From Amycolatopsis jiangsuensis (GTDB lineage: Bacteria > Actinomycetota > Actinomycetes > Mycobacteriales > Pseudonocardiaceae), in contig NZ_JACHMG010000001.1 of the NCBI RefSeq assembly GCF_014204865.1, positions 1,612,001 through 1,676,000 on the forward strand: a DNA stretch of 64,000 nt, in the 5' to 3' direction. The notes under the pieces are model-generated. The model made no database searches. It had not been told where the DNA came from and was given only the letters and a program-made list of their open reading frames with translations. Positions 17,887-26,758 of this stretch are shown here, in pieces (position 1 is the stretch's first letter; every line of letters begins with the position of its first letter). The position numbers were made by a program, and so were the translations under genes.

Positions 17887-19290
17887 TCACCCGAGTCCGT
17901 TTCGCTCGATCACCTCGGCGTACCAGCGGGCGCTCTGCTTGGGCGTGCGCCGCTGGCTCGCGTAGTCGACGTGGACCAGGCCGAAGCGTTTCGCGTAGCC
18001 CTCGGCCCATTCGAAGTTGTCCAGCAGTGACCAGTAGAAGTACCCGCGCAGATCCACTCCCGAACCGATGGCCTCGTGCGCCGCGCGCAGGTGCGAGTCG
18101 AGGAACGCGGTGCGGTCGTGGTCGGCGACGGCGCCGCCGACCAGCTCGTCCGGGTACGCGGCACCGTTTTCCGTGACGTAAAGCGGGATCGCGCGGTAAC
18201 CCTGGTGCACGTCCAGCAGTGTCGTGGTGAGGCCGGCGGGCTGGACCTCCCAGCCGGAGTCCGTGCGGGCGGCCGAACGGTCCGGAACGAAGTGCACGTC
18301 CGGGGCGCCGAGCCATTCCGGCCCGGCCGGGGTGCTGCCGTGCACCGGCGTCCCGGACACCCGGTAGCCACGGTAGTAGTTCACGCCCAGCCAGTCCGCG
18401 GGCGCCGCGATGGCCGCCGCGTCACCGGGACGGACGAGCGACGCGAGACCGAACGGCGCCAGGTCGCCGAGCAGGTCGGCCGGATAACCACCGGCGAGGA
18501 CCGGATCGAGGAACAGCCGGTTCTGCAGCCCGTCGATCCGGCGGCACGCCTCGGCGTCGGCCGGGGCCGCCGGATCGGCGGGCCGCACCGGGTACAGGTT
18601 GAGCGTGATGCCCGCGGGCACGTCGGGCGCGTGCTGCCGGATCACCTCCAGCGCCAGGCCGTGCCCGAGCAGCAGGTGGTGGGTCGCGGCGACGGCCGCG
18701 GCCGGGTCACGGCGACCGGGTGCGTGGATCCCCCCGGCGTAGCCCAGCATCGCCGCGCACCACGGCTCGTTGAGCGTGGACCAGCTCGCGACGCGGTCGG
18801 CCAGCCGCGTCAGCACGGTCTCGGCGTAGTCGGCGAACCGGAAGGCGGTGTCCCGCGCGGTCCAGCCGCCGGCTTCCTCCAGCGCCTGCGGCAGATCCCA
18901 GTGGTACAGCGTCGCCCACGGCTCGATCCCCGCGTCCAGGAGCCCGTCGACCAGCCGGTCGTAGAACGCCAGCCCGCGGGGCTCCGGCGCCCCGCCGTCC
19001 GGCCGGATACGCGGCCAGGACAGGGAAAACCGGTACGCCCGCAGACCGAGGTCGCGCATCAGGCCGATATCTTCCCGGTAGCGGCGGTAGTGGTCGGCCG
19101 CGGGCTCGCCGGTGTGCCCGCCGGCGATCGCGCCCGGGCGCCGGGCGAAAGCGTCCCAGACGGACTCGGTGCGCCCGTCGGCCGAGACAGCCCCCTCGAT
19201 CTGGAACGCCGCGGTGGCCGCGCCCCAGACGAAACCCTCCGGAAACCTCAGCACGGCCTGGTCCCGGACCTGCTCGGGATGTGCGGTCAT
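17887..19290 (-). CDS. GH1 beta-glucosidase
   Basis: 467 residues of glycoside hydrolase family 1, without a signal peptide, so cytoplasmic. The acid/base Glu175 is in LNEPW and the nucleophile Glu374 in TENGAAYP. The N-terminal FVWGAATAAFQIEGA and YRFSLSWPRI blocks are characteristic. It probably cleaves imported cellobiose or other beta-glucosides, by analogy with actinomycete BglC. The ATG at 19290 follows AAAGGGTGG. The divergent LacI-family gene and the CebR-like palindrome 49 bp upstream indicate repression lifted by cello-oligosaccharides. No sugar ABC transporter is adjacent. Confidence 0.93.
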   Translation of the reverse strand: MTAHPEQVRDQAVLRFPEGFVWGAATAAFQIEGAVSADGRTESVWDAFARRPGAIAGGHTGEPAADHYRRYREDIGLMRDLGLRAYRFSLSWPRIRPDGGAPEPRGLAFYDRLVDGLLDAGIEPWATLYHWDLPQALEEAGGWTARDTAFRFADYAETVLTRLADRVASWSTLNEPWCAAMLGYAGGIHAPGRRDPAAAVAATHHLLLGHGLALEVIRQHAPDVPAGITLNLYPVRPADPAAPADAEACRRIDGLQNRLFLDPVLAGGYPADLLGDLAPFGLASLVRPGDAAAIAAPADWLGVNYYRGYRVSGTPVHGSTPAGPEWLGAPDVHFVPDRSAARTDSGWEVQPAGLTTTLLDVHQGYRAIPLYVTENGAAYPDELVGGAVADHDRTAFLDSHLRAAHEAIGSGVDLRGYFYWSLLDNFEWAEGYAKRFGLVHVDYASQRRTPKQSARWYAEVIERNGLG

Positions 19291-19338
19291 GACCACCCTT
19301 TCACGGCACCTCGCCGGATCCCCGCCACGATTCCTCAC

Positions 19339-19352
19339 TGGGAGCGCTCCCA
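19339..19352. promoter_or_regulatory. CebR-type operator, site 1
   Basis: TGGGAGCGCTCCCA, a perfect 14-bp palindrome identical to the published CebR operator core of Streptomyces. It lies 49 bp upstream of the beta-glucosidase start. Confidence 0.85.
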
Positions 19353-19405
19353 GCCTGTGGCAGTGTGAGCGCCGTACTGAGCACTGTCAAGTGACCCGGA
19401 CTATC

Positions 19406-19419
19406 CAGGAGCGCTCCCG
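19406..19419. promoter_or_regulatory. CebR-type operator, site 2
   Basis: CAGGAGCGCTCCCG, matching the perfect site at 19339 in 11 of 14 bases and keeping the GGAGCGCTCC core. It is 43 bp upstream of the LacI-family start, so the regulator probably represses itself. Confidence 0.72.
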
Positions 19420-19461
19420 GACGAGCTATGCTCGCCGTGACCGGAAGTGAGGGATGCCGTG

Positions 19462-20493
19462 ATGGCTCGGGCGGAGGACGGCGCGCGGCCGACGCTGGAG
19501 GACGTCGCCGCGTTCGCCGGCGTATCGCGGTCGACCGCGTCGCGGGCGCTGAACGAGGACGAGTACGTCAGCGCCGCCTCGAGGGAGAAGGTCCTCGCCG
19601 CGGCGCGCGACCTCGGCTACTCGCCGAACCAGGCGGCGCGGTCGCTGGTCACGCGGCGCACGGACGCGATCGCGGTGGTCCTGTCCGAGCCCGAAGCGCG
19701 GCTGCTCGACGATCCGTACCGCACCGCCGTCATGCGCGCGGGCTACCGCGAACTGGCCGACATCGGCCGCCAGATGGTGCTGATCTTCAGCGACACCACC
19801 GAGGATCTCCGCCGTACCGTGCGGTTTCTGGAAGGCGGGCACGTCGACGGCGCCCTCGTGTTCGCGCCGCACCGCGCCGATCCGCTGCCGAAAGCGTTAC
19901 GGCTGCTGAAGATCCCGGTGGTGTTCGGCGGGCAGCCCGCCGGGCTGAAACGCGGCGCGCACGTGGTCGACTTCGACAACGAGAGCGGCGCCCGGCTGGC
20001 CGTGGAGCACCTGCTCGCCGCCGGGCGGCGGCGGATCGCCACCGTGTCCGGGCCGCAGGACCAGAACGCGCCGATCGACCGTCTCGCCGGCTGGCGCAAG
20101 ACCCTGCTCGACGCCGGGCTCGACCCGGCCGGCCTGGCCGAGGAAGGCGACTTCACCCTCGCCGGCGGCGCCAACGCGATGTCCGCGCTGCTCGAGCGGG
20201 CCCCGGACGTGGACGCGGTGTTCGTCGCCAGCGACATGATGGCCCTCGGCGCCCTGCGCACCCTGGAAGGCGCCGGGCGCCGTGTGCCCGAGGACGTCGC
20301 ACTCGTCGGCTTCGACGACAACGTGACCCTCGCCCCCGCAATGACGCCTCCGCTGACGTCGGTACACCAGGACCCGCGCGAGCAAGTACGCGCGATGGTC
20401 GCCATCCTGACCGGGCTCGTGGACGGCCAGGCCCCCACGCCACAGCGGCGGATCCTGCCGGTGTCGCTGACGGTGCGTGCGTCCAGCACCTGA
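19462..20493 (+). CDS. LacI-family repressor (CebR-like)
   Basis: 343 residues. The N-terminal helix-turn-helix is TLEDVAAFAGVSRSTASRAL with the hinge-helix segment SPNQAARSLVTRR. The periplasmic-binding-protein-like effector domain follows, with VASDMMALGALRTL and VGFDDN blocks. Divergent transcription from the beta-glucosidase and two GAGCGCTC-centred palindromes between the genes support a cellobiose-responsive repressor. I prefer the ATG at 19462 (GAGGG eight bases upstream) over the in-frame GTG at 19447. The 33 bp after its stop, before the convergent flavoenzyme gene, hold no clear terminator. Confidence 0.9.
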   Translation: MARAEDGARPTLEDVAAFAGVSRSTASRALNEDEYVSAASREKVLAAARDLGYSPNQAARSLVTRRTDAIAVVLSEPEARLLDDPYRTAVMRAGYRELADIGRQMVLIFSDTTEDLRRTVRFLEGGHVDGALVFAPHRADPLPKALRLLKIPVVFGGQPAGLKRGAHVVDFDNESGARLAVEHLLAAGRRRIATVSGPQDQNAPIDRLAGWRKTLLDAGLDPAGLAEEGDFTLAGGANAMSALLERAPDVDAVFVASDMMALGALRTLEGAGRRVPEDVALVGFDDNVTLAPAMTPPLTSVHQDPREQVRAMVAILTGLVDGQAPTPQRRILPVSLTVRASST

Positions 20494-20526
20494 TCGCTGC
20501 TCGGCGCAGCGCCGGATTCCCGGAGA

Positions 20527-22560
20527 TCACAGAGCGCGGCAGAGGCGTGCCGCGTCCAGCATCGCCGCGTGGACGTTCCTGCTCGCCACCGCGTCGCCGA
20601 TGCGGAAGAGCTGCCAGTTCCGGTCCGCGTTGCGCACGATCTTCTGGCTGCGCAACGCAAGCAGGTCGGCGACGTCCACCGCTCCCCCGTTCGCCGACCG
20701 TTCCGCCAAGCCCTCGTAGACCTCCGCGACCGGCTCGGTGCCCATTTCGGCGACGACGCCGTCGTAGGTCCGGTGTTCGCAGACCTTCGAACCGTCCATG
20801 CGGAACTCCACCTCCAGGCCGGCCTCGGTCCTGCGGACGCCGTGCAGACGCCGGAGCACGGTCACCGGCACGCCCGCTTCGGCCAGTGCTTCGAAGTAGG
20901 TGGACGCGGTGATGCCGCCGACGTCCGGGGAAACCGTGCGCTCGGGTGTGACGATCTCGACCTGCGCTCCCCCTCGTACCAGCGCCTCCGCCGCGTCGAG
21001 TGCCTGATTGCCGCCATGGTCGTCGTACACCAGGACGCGCCCTCGTGGGTGGCGGACGCCGGTCAGCACGTCCCAGGTGTCGAGCACCAGGTTCGCGCCC
21101 GGTACGCGGGGTGCGGCCGGGGTGCCACCGGTCGCGACGATGACGACGTCCCAGTCCTCCTCGCGCAGCGTTGCCGCCTCGACGTAGGTGTTGAGCGACA
21201 CCGGAACTCCCAGCCGTGCCAGTTCGTCCTGCCGCCAGTCGATGATCCCGCGGAGATCTCGCCGCCGGGGAGCCAGCGAGGCCAGCAGCAGCTGCCCGCC
21301 GACCTTGTCGCCTGCCTCGTACAGCTGGACTTCGTGACCCCGTTCGGCGAGCACGCGGGCGGCCTCCAGCCCGGCGGGCCCGGCGCCGACCACCGCGACG
21401 CGCTTGCGCGTTTCCGCGCGGTCGATGCGGTGCGGTAGCTCGAGTTCACGTCCGGTCGACGGATTGTGGATGCAGTACGCGGCACCGGACTGGTAGATGC
21501 CGTCGATGCACATGCCCGCGCCGACGCAGGGGCGGATCCGGTTCGCCTGCCCCGCACCGACCTTGGCCGGCAACTCGGGATCGGCCATCAGCGCGCGAGT
21601 CATGCCGACGAGGTCGAGCAGTCCCTCGGCGATCGCGTACCGCGCGGTCTCCACGTCCGCGATCCGGGCCGCGTGCATGACCGGCACCGCGACCTTCCGT
21701 TTGATCTGCCCGGCGAATTCCAGGTGCGGAGCGGCCGGGGTGTGCATCGGCGGGATCACCCTGGCCAGGCCGGCTTCGGTGCTGATCGACCCCCGGATCA
21801 GGCTGAGGAAGTCGATTCCCGCGGCGGTGATGTCCTCGGCGACGCGCAGCGCCTCGCCGGGTTCGAGACCGCCGTCGCGTTGCTCGTCGAAGCTCATGCG
21901 CACGCCGACGACGAAGTCCGGCCCCACCGCCTCCCGGACCGCCCGGATCACGCGCAGCGGATAGCGCATCCGGTTCTCGTAGGAGCCGCCGTACTCGTCG
22001 TCCCGGTCGTTCCAGAACGGCGACCAGAACGCGTCGAGCAGGTGCCCGTAGGCCATCAGCTCGATGCCGTCCAGGCCCGCGGACCGGCATCGCTGGGCGA
22101 CGGCCACGAAATCCTGCAGCACCCGGTCGAGGTCCCACTGCTCGGCGGCCTTGGTGAAGGCACGGTGCGCGGGCTCGCGGACGGTGCCGACCGAGACGGC
22201 GGGCAGCCACTCACCCGCGTAGTTGCTCGTGCGGTGGCCCAGATGGGTCAGCTGGGTCATCACCGCGGCACCCTGGTCGTGGACCTCGTCGGCCAGCCGG
22301 CGCAGCAGCGGTTCCGCTTCGTCCTTCCACAGCTGGAGATTCCCGAACGCGGGTGCGCTGTCCCTGCTGACCAGGGCACTGCCGCCGATCATGGTCAGAC
22401 CGGCCCCGCCGCGGGCCTTTTCCACGTGGTAGGCGCGGTACCGGTCGGTGGGCAGGCCGTCCTCGCTGTAGGCGGGCTCGTGCGAGGTGCTGACGATGCG
22501 GTTGCGCAACGTCAGTCCCTTGAGGGTGAACGGGCTCAGCAACGGGTCCGGGGCGGTCAC
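20527..22560 (-). CDS. FMN/FAD/Fe-S flavoenzyme, TMADH-DgcA-like N-demethylase
   Basis: 677 residues: an Old-Yellow-Enzyme TIM barrel (1 to about 340), an Fe-S segment, then an FAD/NAD(P) module (VVGAGPAGLEAARVLAERGHEV). It belongs with trimethylamine dehydrogenase, 2,4-dienoyl-CoA reductase and the secondary or tertiary amine demethylases of betaine catabolism. The cluster motif reads CVGAGMC...C; the second Cys of the usual CIGCxxC is Ala. The upstream Rieske oxygenase and reductase suggest that it removes the next methyl group after the first oxidative demethylation, for example from dimethylglycine or N-methylproline. The start is a GTG five bases after GGAGGT, overlapped by an out-of-frame ATG-TGA. 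Confidence 0.83.
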   Translation of the reverse strand: MTAPDPLLSPFTLKGLTLRNRIVSTSHEPAYSEDGLPTDRYRAYHVEKARGGAGLTMIGGSALVSRDSAPAFGNLQLWKDEAEPLLRRLADEVHDQGAAVMTQLTHLGHRTSNYAGEWLPAVSVGTVREPAHRAFTKAAEQWDLDRVLQDFVAVAQRCRSAGLDGIELMAYGHLLDAFWSPFWNDRDDEYGGSYENRMRYPLRVIRAVREAVGPDFVVGVRMSFDEQRDGGLEPGEALRVAEDITAAGIDFLSLIRGSISTEAGLARVIPPMHTPAAPHLEFAGQIKRKVAVPVMHAARIADVETARYAIAEGLLDLVGMTRALMADPELPAKVGAGQANRIRPCVGAGMCIDGIYQSGAAYCIHNPSTGRELELPHRIDRAETRKRVAVVGAGPAGLEAARVLAERGHEVQLYEAGDKVGGQLLLASLAPRRRDLRGIIDWRQDELARLGVPVSLNTYVEAATLREEDWDVVIVATGGTPAAPRVPGANLVLDTWDVLTGVRHPRGRVLVYDDHGGNQALDAAEALVRGGAQVEIVTPERTVSPDVGGITASTYFEALAEAGVPVTVLRRLHGVRRTEAGLEVEFRMDGSKVCEHRTYDGVVAEMGTEPVAEVYEGLAERSANGGAVDVADLLALRSQKIVRNADRNWQLFRIGDAVASRNVHAAMLDAARLCRAL

Positions 22561-22593
22561 ATCGCACCTCCAGTGAAACTCGGGCGTGCCGGG

Positions 22594-23685
22594 TCAGGCG
22601 TCGATCGCCAGGTCTTCGAGCGGTTTCGAACAGCAGGCCAGGACCTTGTCCTGCTTGATCTCCCGTGGCCGGATCCCGCCGGCATGCTGCATGTCGACCC
22701 GGCCGGACAGGAGGGTGAGCTTGCAGGTACCGCACATGCCCTCCCCGCACGAGGAGGGCAGGGTGAGTCCCGCACCGGCCGCCGCTTCCAGCACGGTCGT
22801 GTCCGAGTCGCATTCGACCGTCCGCCCGCTGCGCCGGAAGTCCACCCGGTGCTTGGTCGCGGTGCCGGCCGGCGCCGAAGTGGCCGGCGCCGCCGTACCG
22901 AACACGAAGGATTCCTCGTGGCACCGCCGCCGATCGGCCCCCGCCCGGCCGAGCAGTTCGCGCACCGCGGCCATGTACGGGGGCGGTCCGCAGGTGAAGA
23001 CTTCCCGGCCGAGCAGGTCCGGTGCGGCTTCCCCCAGCGTCGCCATGCTCAGCCGGCCACGCCGGCCGTGCCACTGCTCACCCGGGGAGTCGTTCTCACA
23101 CAGGAACACCACCGAGGTACCGGACTCCGCGGCCAGCGCTTCGAGTTCGGCACGGAAGACGAGGTCGTCGGGCGTGCGTGCGGAATGGACGAACACGACA
23201 TCGGCCGGGTCCCCCGTGGCGCGCAGGGTGCGCAGCATCGACATCGCCGGGGTGATCCCGCTGCCCGCAGTGAGGAACAGGTACTTGTCCGCGGGGTGGA
23301 TCGTGGAACTGAACTGCCCGAACGGCCCGGACGCGCCGATCACGTCCCCCGCCCGCAGGTGGTCGTGCAGCCAGTTCGAGACCACCCCGCCCGGTACGCG
23401 TTTGACCGTGATCGTCAGGGTTTCGGGCCGGGTCGGCGGTGACGAGATCGTGTAGCAGCGTTCCCTCCGCTCGCCGTCGATGAGGAAGCGGAAAGTGAGG
23501 AACTGCCCGGGAAGGAAGTGCAGCCCCGCCCGCTCCGGCAGTGCGAAGGTGAAGCTCCGGACGTCGTGGGTGACGTCGGTGACGCCGGTGCAGGTGAGGT
23601 AGCCGTCCAGTTCGCCGACGCGGAACGGGGCGCCGGTGCCCGCGTGGTCCGGGGCGGCAACGGGTGCGGTCAGCATGTCGGTCAT
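22594..23685 (-). CDS. Ferredoxin reductase with C-terminal plant-type [2Fe-2S] (GbcB-like)
   Basis: 363 residues. An FNR-type module binds FAD (RCYTISS, about residue 76) and NAD (TAGSGITPAMSMLR), followed by a C-terminal ferredoxin domain with CGEGMCGTC and a distal Cys. This domain order is that of class IA-type reductases such as GbcB and those of carnitine or stachydrine Rieske systems. It supplies electrons to the Rieske oxygenase, whose stop overlaps its start (ATGA). An HPADKYLFLTAGSG stretch and the length agree with the family. Confidence 0.92.
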   Translation of the reverse strand: MTDMLTAPVAAPDHAGTGAPFRVGELDGYLTCTGVTDVTHDVRSFTFALPERAGLHFLPGQFLTFRFLIDGERRERCYTISSPPTRPETLTITVKRVPGGVVSNWLHDHLRAGDVIGASGPFGQFSSTIHPADKYLFLTAGSGITPAMSMLRTLRATGDPADVVFVHSARTPDDLVFRAELEALAAESGTSVVFLCENDSPGEQWHGRRGRLSMATLGEAAPDLLGREVFTCGPPPYMAAVRELLGRAGADRRRCHEESFVFGTAAPATSAPAGTATKHRVDFRRSGRTVECDSDTTVLEAAAGAGLTLPSSCGEGMCGTCKLTLLSGRVDMQHAGGIRPREIKQDKVLACCSKPLEDLAIDA

Positions 23686-24950
23686 CGGTTCGCGTACTCC
23701 TTCAGCCGCTCGATGTACCAGGCGACGAATTCCTCGACGTCGGTTTCGGTGGGTGCGTACGGTCCCGGCGAGTAGGCCGGATCGCGGACGCCGGCCTGCG
23801 CACGGGCCACGAACGCACCGTCCTGGGCGTTGGTCTGGTGCCAGACTTCGGTGAGCGTTGCCGGGTCGTAGTCGACGCCTTCGACCGCGTCGGCGTGCAC
23901 GAGCCAGGTCGTGCGGACGAGAGTCCGGTCGGCGGCCAGCGGCAGCACCGAGAACGTGACGATGTGGTCACCGAGGAAGTGGAACCACGAGTTGGGCTGG
24001 AAGTGCAGCGACAGCCGGCCCATCCGGGGCGTGTCCAGGTCGCCGAGCAGGATGCGGGACGCGGCCCGGCCGTCCCGGGTGTAGGACTCGCCCGCGCCGT
24101 CCAGCGCCTCGCGGCGCACCCGGAATCCGGTCGGCCGTCCGGACAGCTCCGAGATCAGCGCGTACGGGAACCCGCGCGCGTCACACTCGCGTTCCAGCTC
24201 GGATGTCGCCTCCAGGTAGCGGCTGTGGGCGGGCAACAGGCGCTTCGGGATCTCGTCGTCCGCGTAGCCGTAGGTCGGAAAGAACGTGCAGGTCAGCTCC
24301 GGATGGCCGGCCTCGCAGTGGTAGCACTCGCGGTTGTTCTCCATCACGAGCTTCCAGTTGGCGTGCTCGATCAGGTCCTCCTGGGCGGCGACCTTGGTGG
24401 TGCGCAGCTGGTGGGGCGCGAGGTACGGCGTGATCCGCGCGGCGACGTCGTCGAAATCGGCCGGCGGGTCGGCGGCGAGGCACACGAAGATCAGCCCTTC
24501 GACCGAGCGCACGGCGACCTGTTTCAGGCCGAAGCAGCTCTTGTCGAAGCCCGGGGCCTGCTGCCCCGCGTGCATCAGCGTCCCGTCTGTGGAGTAGGTC
24601 CACTGGTGGTAGCCGCACACCAGGTTGCCGACCGACCCGGCGGCGTCGTGGAGGATGCGCGAGCCGCGGTGCCGGCAGACGTTGTGCAGCGCGCGCACCT
24701 GCTCGTCGTCGTCGCGCAGCACGATGACCGAATACGGCCCGACGTCGATGGTCACGTAGTCCCCCGCCTCGGGGACCTCCGCCTCGGTCGCCACGAAGAT
24801 CCAGTGCCGGGAGAAGACGGCCGCCAGGTCGAGGGCGAGGAACTCGTCGCTGACGTAGAACGGCGCCTCCAGTGCGTGGCCCGGCAGCCGCCGAGCCACG
24901 AGTCCGGCAGTGTCGCGGCGTTCGCTCGCCGGCTCGGCCAGTGCGGTCAC
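23682..24950 (-). CDS. Rieske oxygenase of quaternary ammonium type (GbcA/stachydrine demethylase-like)
   Basis: 422 residues. Rieske ligands CRHRG and CGYHQW bind the [2Fe-2S] cluster; the iron site motif ENNRECYHCEAGHPE has the Glu and the YHC spacing typical of oxygenases acting on glycine betaine, proline betaine or carnitine rather than on rings. It would oxidise an N-methyl group, releasing formaldehyde. The GTG at 24950 follows GGAGGA. First gene of the three-gene operon; the LysR gene is divergent. Which betaine is used cannot be decided from the sequence alone. Confidence 0.87.
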   Translation of the reverse strand: MTALAEPASERRDTAGLVARRLPGHALEAPFYVSDEFLALDLAAVFSRHWIFVATEAEVPEAGDYVTIDVGPYSVIVLRDDDEQVRALHNVCRHRGSRILHDAAGSVGNLVCGYHQWTYSTDGTLMHAGQQAPGFDKSCFGLKQVAVRSVEGLIFVCLAADPPADFDDVAARITPYLAPHQLRTTKVAAQEDLIEHANWKLVMENNRECYHCEAGHPELTCTFFPTYGYADDEIPKRLLPAHSRYLEATSELERECDARGFPYALISELSGRPTGFRVRREALDGAGESYTRDGRAASRILLGDLDTPRMGRLSLHFQPNSWFHFLGDHIVTFSVLPLAADRTLVRTTWLVHADAVEGVDYDPATLTEVWHQTNAQDGAFVARAQAGVRDPAYSPGPYAPTETDVEEFVAWYIERLKEYANR

Positions 24951-25075
24951 GGTGTCCTCCTCCGGTCGCTGAGGTGGCGTTCGGCAGCCGCGCCGCAACG
25001 CTTGTCTGGAGTGTGACCCCACCCACTTGCGAAAAGAAGCGCATGTTCCCGCAGATAACCGTGCACAATAACCGC

Positions 25076-25996
25076 ATGATCGATCGACGGCTGAACGTCC
25101 TGCGCGTCGTCGCCGCGTGCGGCGGGGTCACGGCCGCCGCGGAGGCGCTGAACTTCTCCCCGTCGGCGGTGTCGGCGCAGATCCGTTCCCTGGCCACGGA
25201 TCTCGGGGTGCCGCTGCTCGAACAGGACGGCCGGGGCGTCCGGCTCACCGAGTCCGCCCGGATCCTGCTGGCGCGTGCCGTGGACCTGCACACCCTGTGG
25301 GAGGAGATCCGCAGCGAGCTGGCCGACACCGATCCGGACCAGGTCAGGTCGCTGCGGCTGTGCGGATTCTCCACCGCCGCGGCCGCGCTCCTGCCCTACG
25401 TGGTCACCCAGGTGCGTGCGGCGTATCCGCTGTGCGCGGTGCGGATCATCGAGGCCGACCCGGAGGACTGCTTCGAACTGCTGCTGCGGGAGCAGGCCGA
25501 TCTGGCCGTCGTCGTGGCGACCGCGGGGATTCCCCCGCGCACCGACACCCGGTTCGACCAGGAGTCCCTTCTCGACGATCCGCTCGACCTGCTGGTTCCC
25601 GCCGACCATCCGCTCGCGGACCGGGCTTCGGTGCTGCTGAGCGAAGCCGCCGCGGAATCGTGGATCATGGACCGTCCCGGGCGGCCCCACCACGGGCTCG
25701 TGCTGACCGCGTGCGCCAACGCCGGCTTCACCCCGTCGATCGCCCACGAGTCCTCGGAATGGGACACCGCGGCCGCGCTGGTGGGTGCGGGTCTCGGGGT
25801 CGCGCTCATCCCCCGGCTGGCCCGCATCCCGACCGGGGACCGGATCGTCCGGGTCCCGCTGCGCGGCGATCCCACCCCGGCGCGGCACATCCTGACCGGC
25901 GTCCGCCGCGGCAGCCGCCGGCAGCCGGTGATCGCCACCGCGCTCACCGCCCTCGAGGACATCGCGGGCCGCCGCACGGCGAAACCGGCACCCTGA
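25076..25996 (+). CDS. LysR-family transcriptional regulator
   Basis: 306 residues: N-terminal helix-turn-helix (AAEALNFSPSAVSAQIRSLA, about residues 20-39) and a LysR substrate-binding domain with VPADHPLADRA and LVGAGLGVALIP. It is divergent from the demethylase operon across a 125-bp gap and is its likely activator. I chose the ATG at 25076 since the family starts within a few residues of RRLNVLRVVA; no Shine-Dalgarno precedes it, so it may be translated from a leaderless message. An in-frame ATG at 25043 is the alternative. A TGCG-N8-CGCA inverted repeat at 25028-25043 is a weak candidate site. Confidence 0.87.
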   Translation: MIDRRLNVLRVVAACGGVTAAAEALNFSPSAVSAQIRSLATDLGVPLLEQDGRGVRLTESARILLARAVDLHTLWEEIRSELADTDPDQVRSLRLCGFSTAAAALLPYVVTQVRAAYPLCAVRIIEADPEDCFELLLREQADLAVVVATAGIPPRTDTRFDQESLLDDPLDLLVPADHPLADRASVLLSEAAAESWIMDRPGRPHHGLVLTACANAGFTPSIAHESSEWDTAAALVGAGLGVALIPRLARIPTGDRIVRVPLRGDPTPARHILTGVRRGSRRQPVIATALTALEDIAGRRTAKPAP

Positions 25997-26084
25997 ACCA
26001 CGCCCGAGCCGGCACAGCCCGAGTCAGGACCGCCCGAGCCGAGACCAGGACGGCAGCCCCGCACGAACCACGCCGCGAAGGGGA

Positions 26085-26685
26085 TCACCACCGGCAGCGG
26101 AGCGCACGGACCGGAAACACCGTCACAGCGGTGCCGAGCCACACTTTCCTGGGGTCGCGCGGCGAAAGGGCGGTCCCGAGAGTCCGGAAGTAGTCCGCCG
26201 GGGAATGGTTTTTCGACGAGTCCACGGCGTTCAGGTAGCGGCGGTTCAACTCCTGATGCTCCGACCGGAGATTCCCGGACCGTCTCGTGGACAAGCTCTC
26301 CAGTTCGACGGCGATGCTGGATGCTCTTGTAGTTCGCCTCCATGGCGCGGCCGCGGGCGCCGTAGTTCATGCTCGACACCACCAGCGACGTCATCAGGGA
26401 CAGGATCGCGAGCGCGACCATCAACGCATTGCCGCCCGCGCCGTACAGGGTGTTTTCGATCAGCAGACCGACCGAAGCGATGGTCGTGGAGGTGGCGAGT
26501 GCGATCAGCGAGCAATTCCACGCATTCTTCCGGAACATCAGCCTGCGGTGCGCCATGAGCCGCGCACGATAGGTCTTGTACGCCCGGTTCTCCAAAGTGG
26601 TGATCAGTCCCGGAAGCTGCCCGTCGGCCACCGCTTTCGCGACGCGATCCGGGGACGGCCGGACCATCGTGCGGAAACGAGCCAT
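26085..26685 (-). pseudogene. SLATT-domain (2TM effector) gene, frameshifted
   Basis: The first 122 codons from the ATG at 26685 encode a SLATT-like protein: a charged N-terminus, YKTYRARLMAHRRLMFRKNA, two membrane segments (LIALATSTTIASVGLLI; ALMVALAILSLMTSLVVSS) and YGARGRAMEANYKSIQ. The frame then shifts at about 26316, and the rest of the domain continues in another frame: IAVELESL followed by LRSEHQELNRRYLNAVDSSKNHSPADY. Restoring two bases gives about 200 residues, the normal size. SLATT proteins are predicted pore-forming effectors of nucleotide-signal defence systems. No cyclase or SLOG partner is adjacent. The shift could also be a sequencing error. Confidence 0.78.
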
Positions 26686-26758
26686 GTTTTCTCTCCCCCA
26701 GCCCGGTCGCCCAGGACCTGCGGGGACGCCCGCTTTCCGGCGCCCCGCGCGTCCGGAG

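Noticed and set aside
25028..25043. TGCG-N8-CGCA as LysR binding site
   Set aside because: It is a short, GC-rich inverted repeat without the T-N11-A geometry; mentioned only as a weak candidate in the LysR entry.
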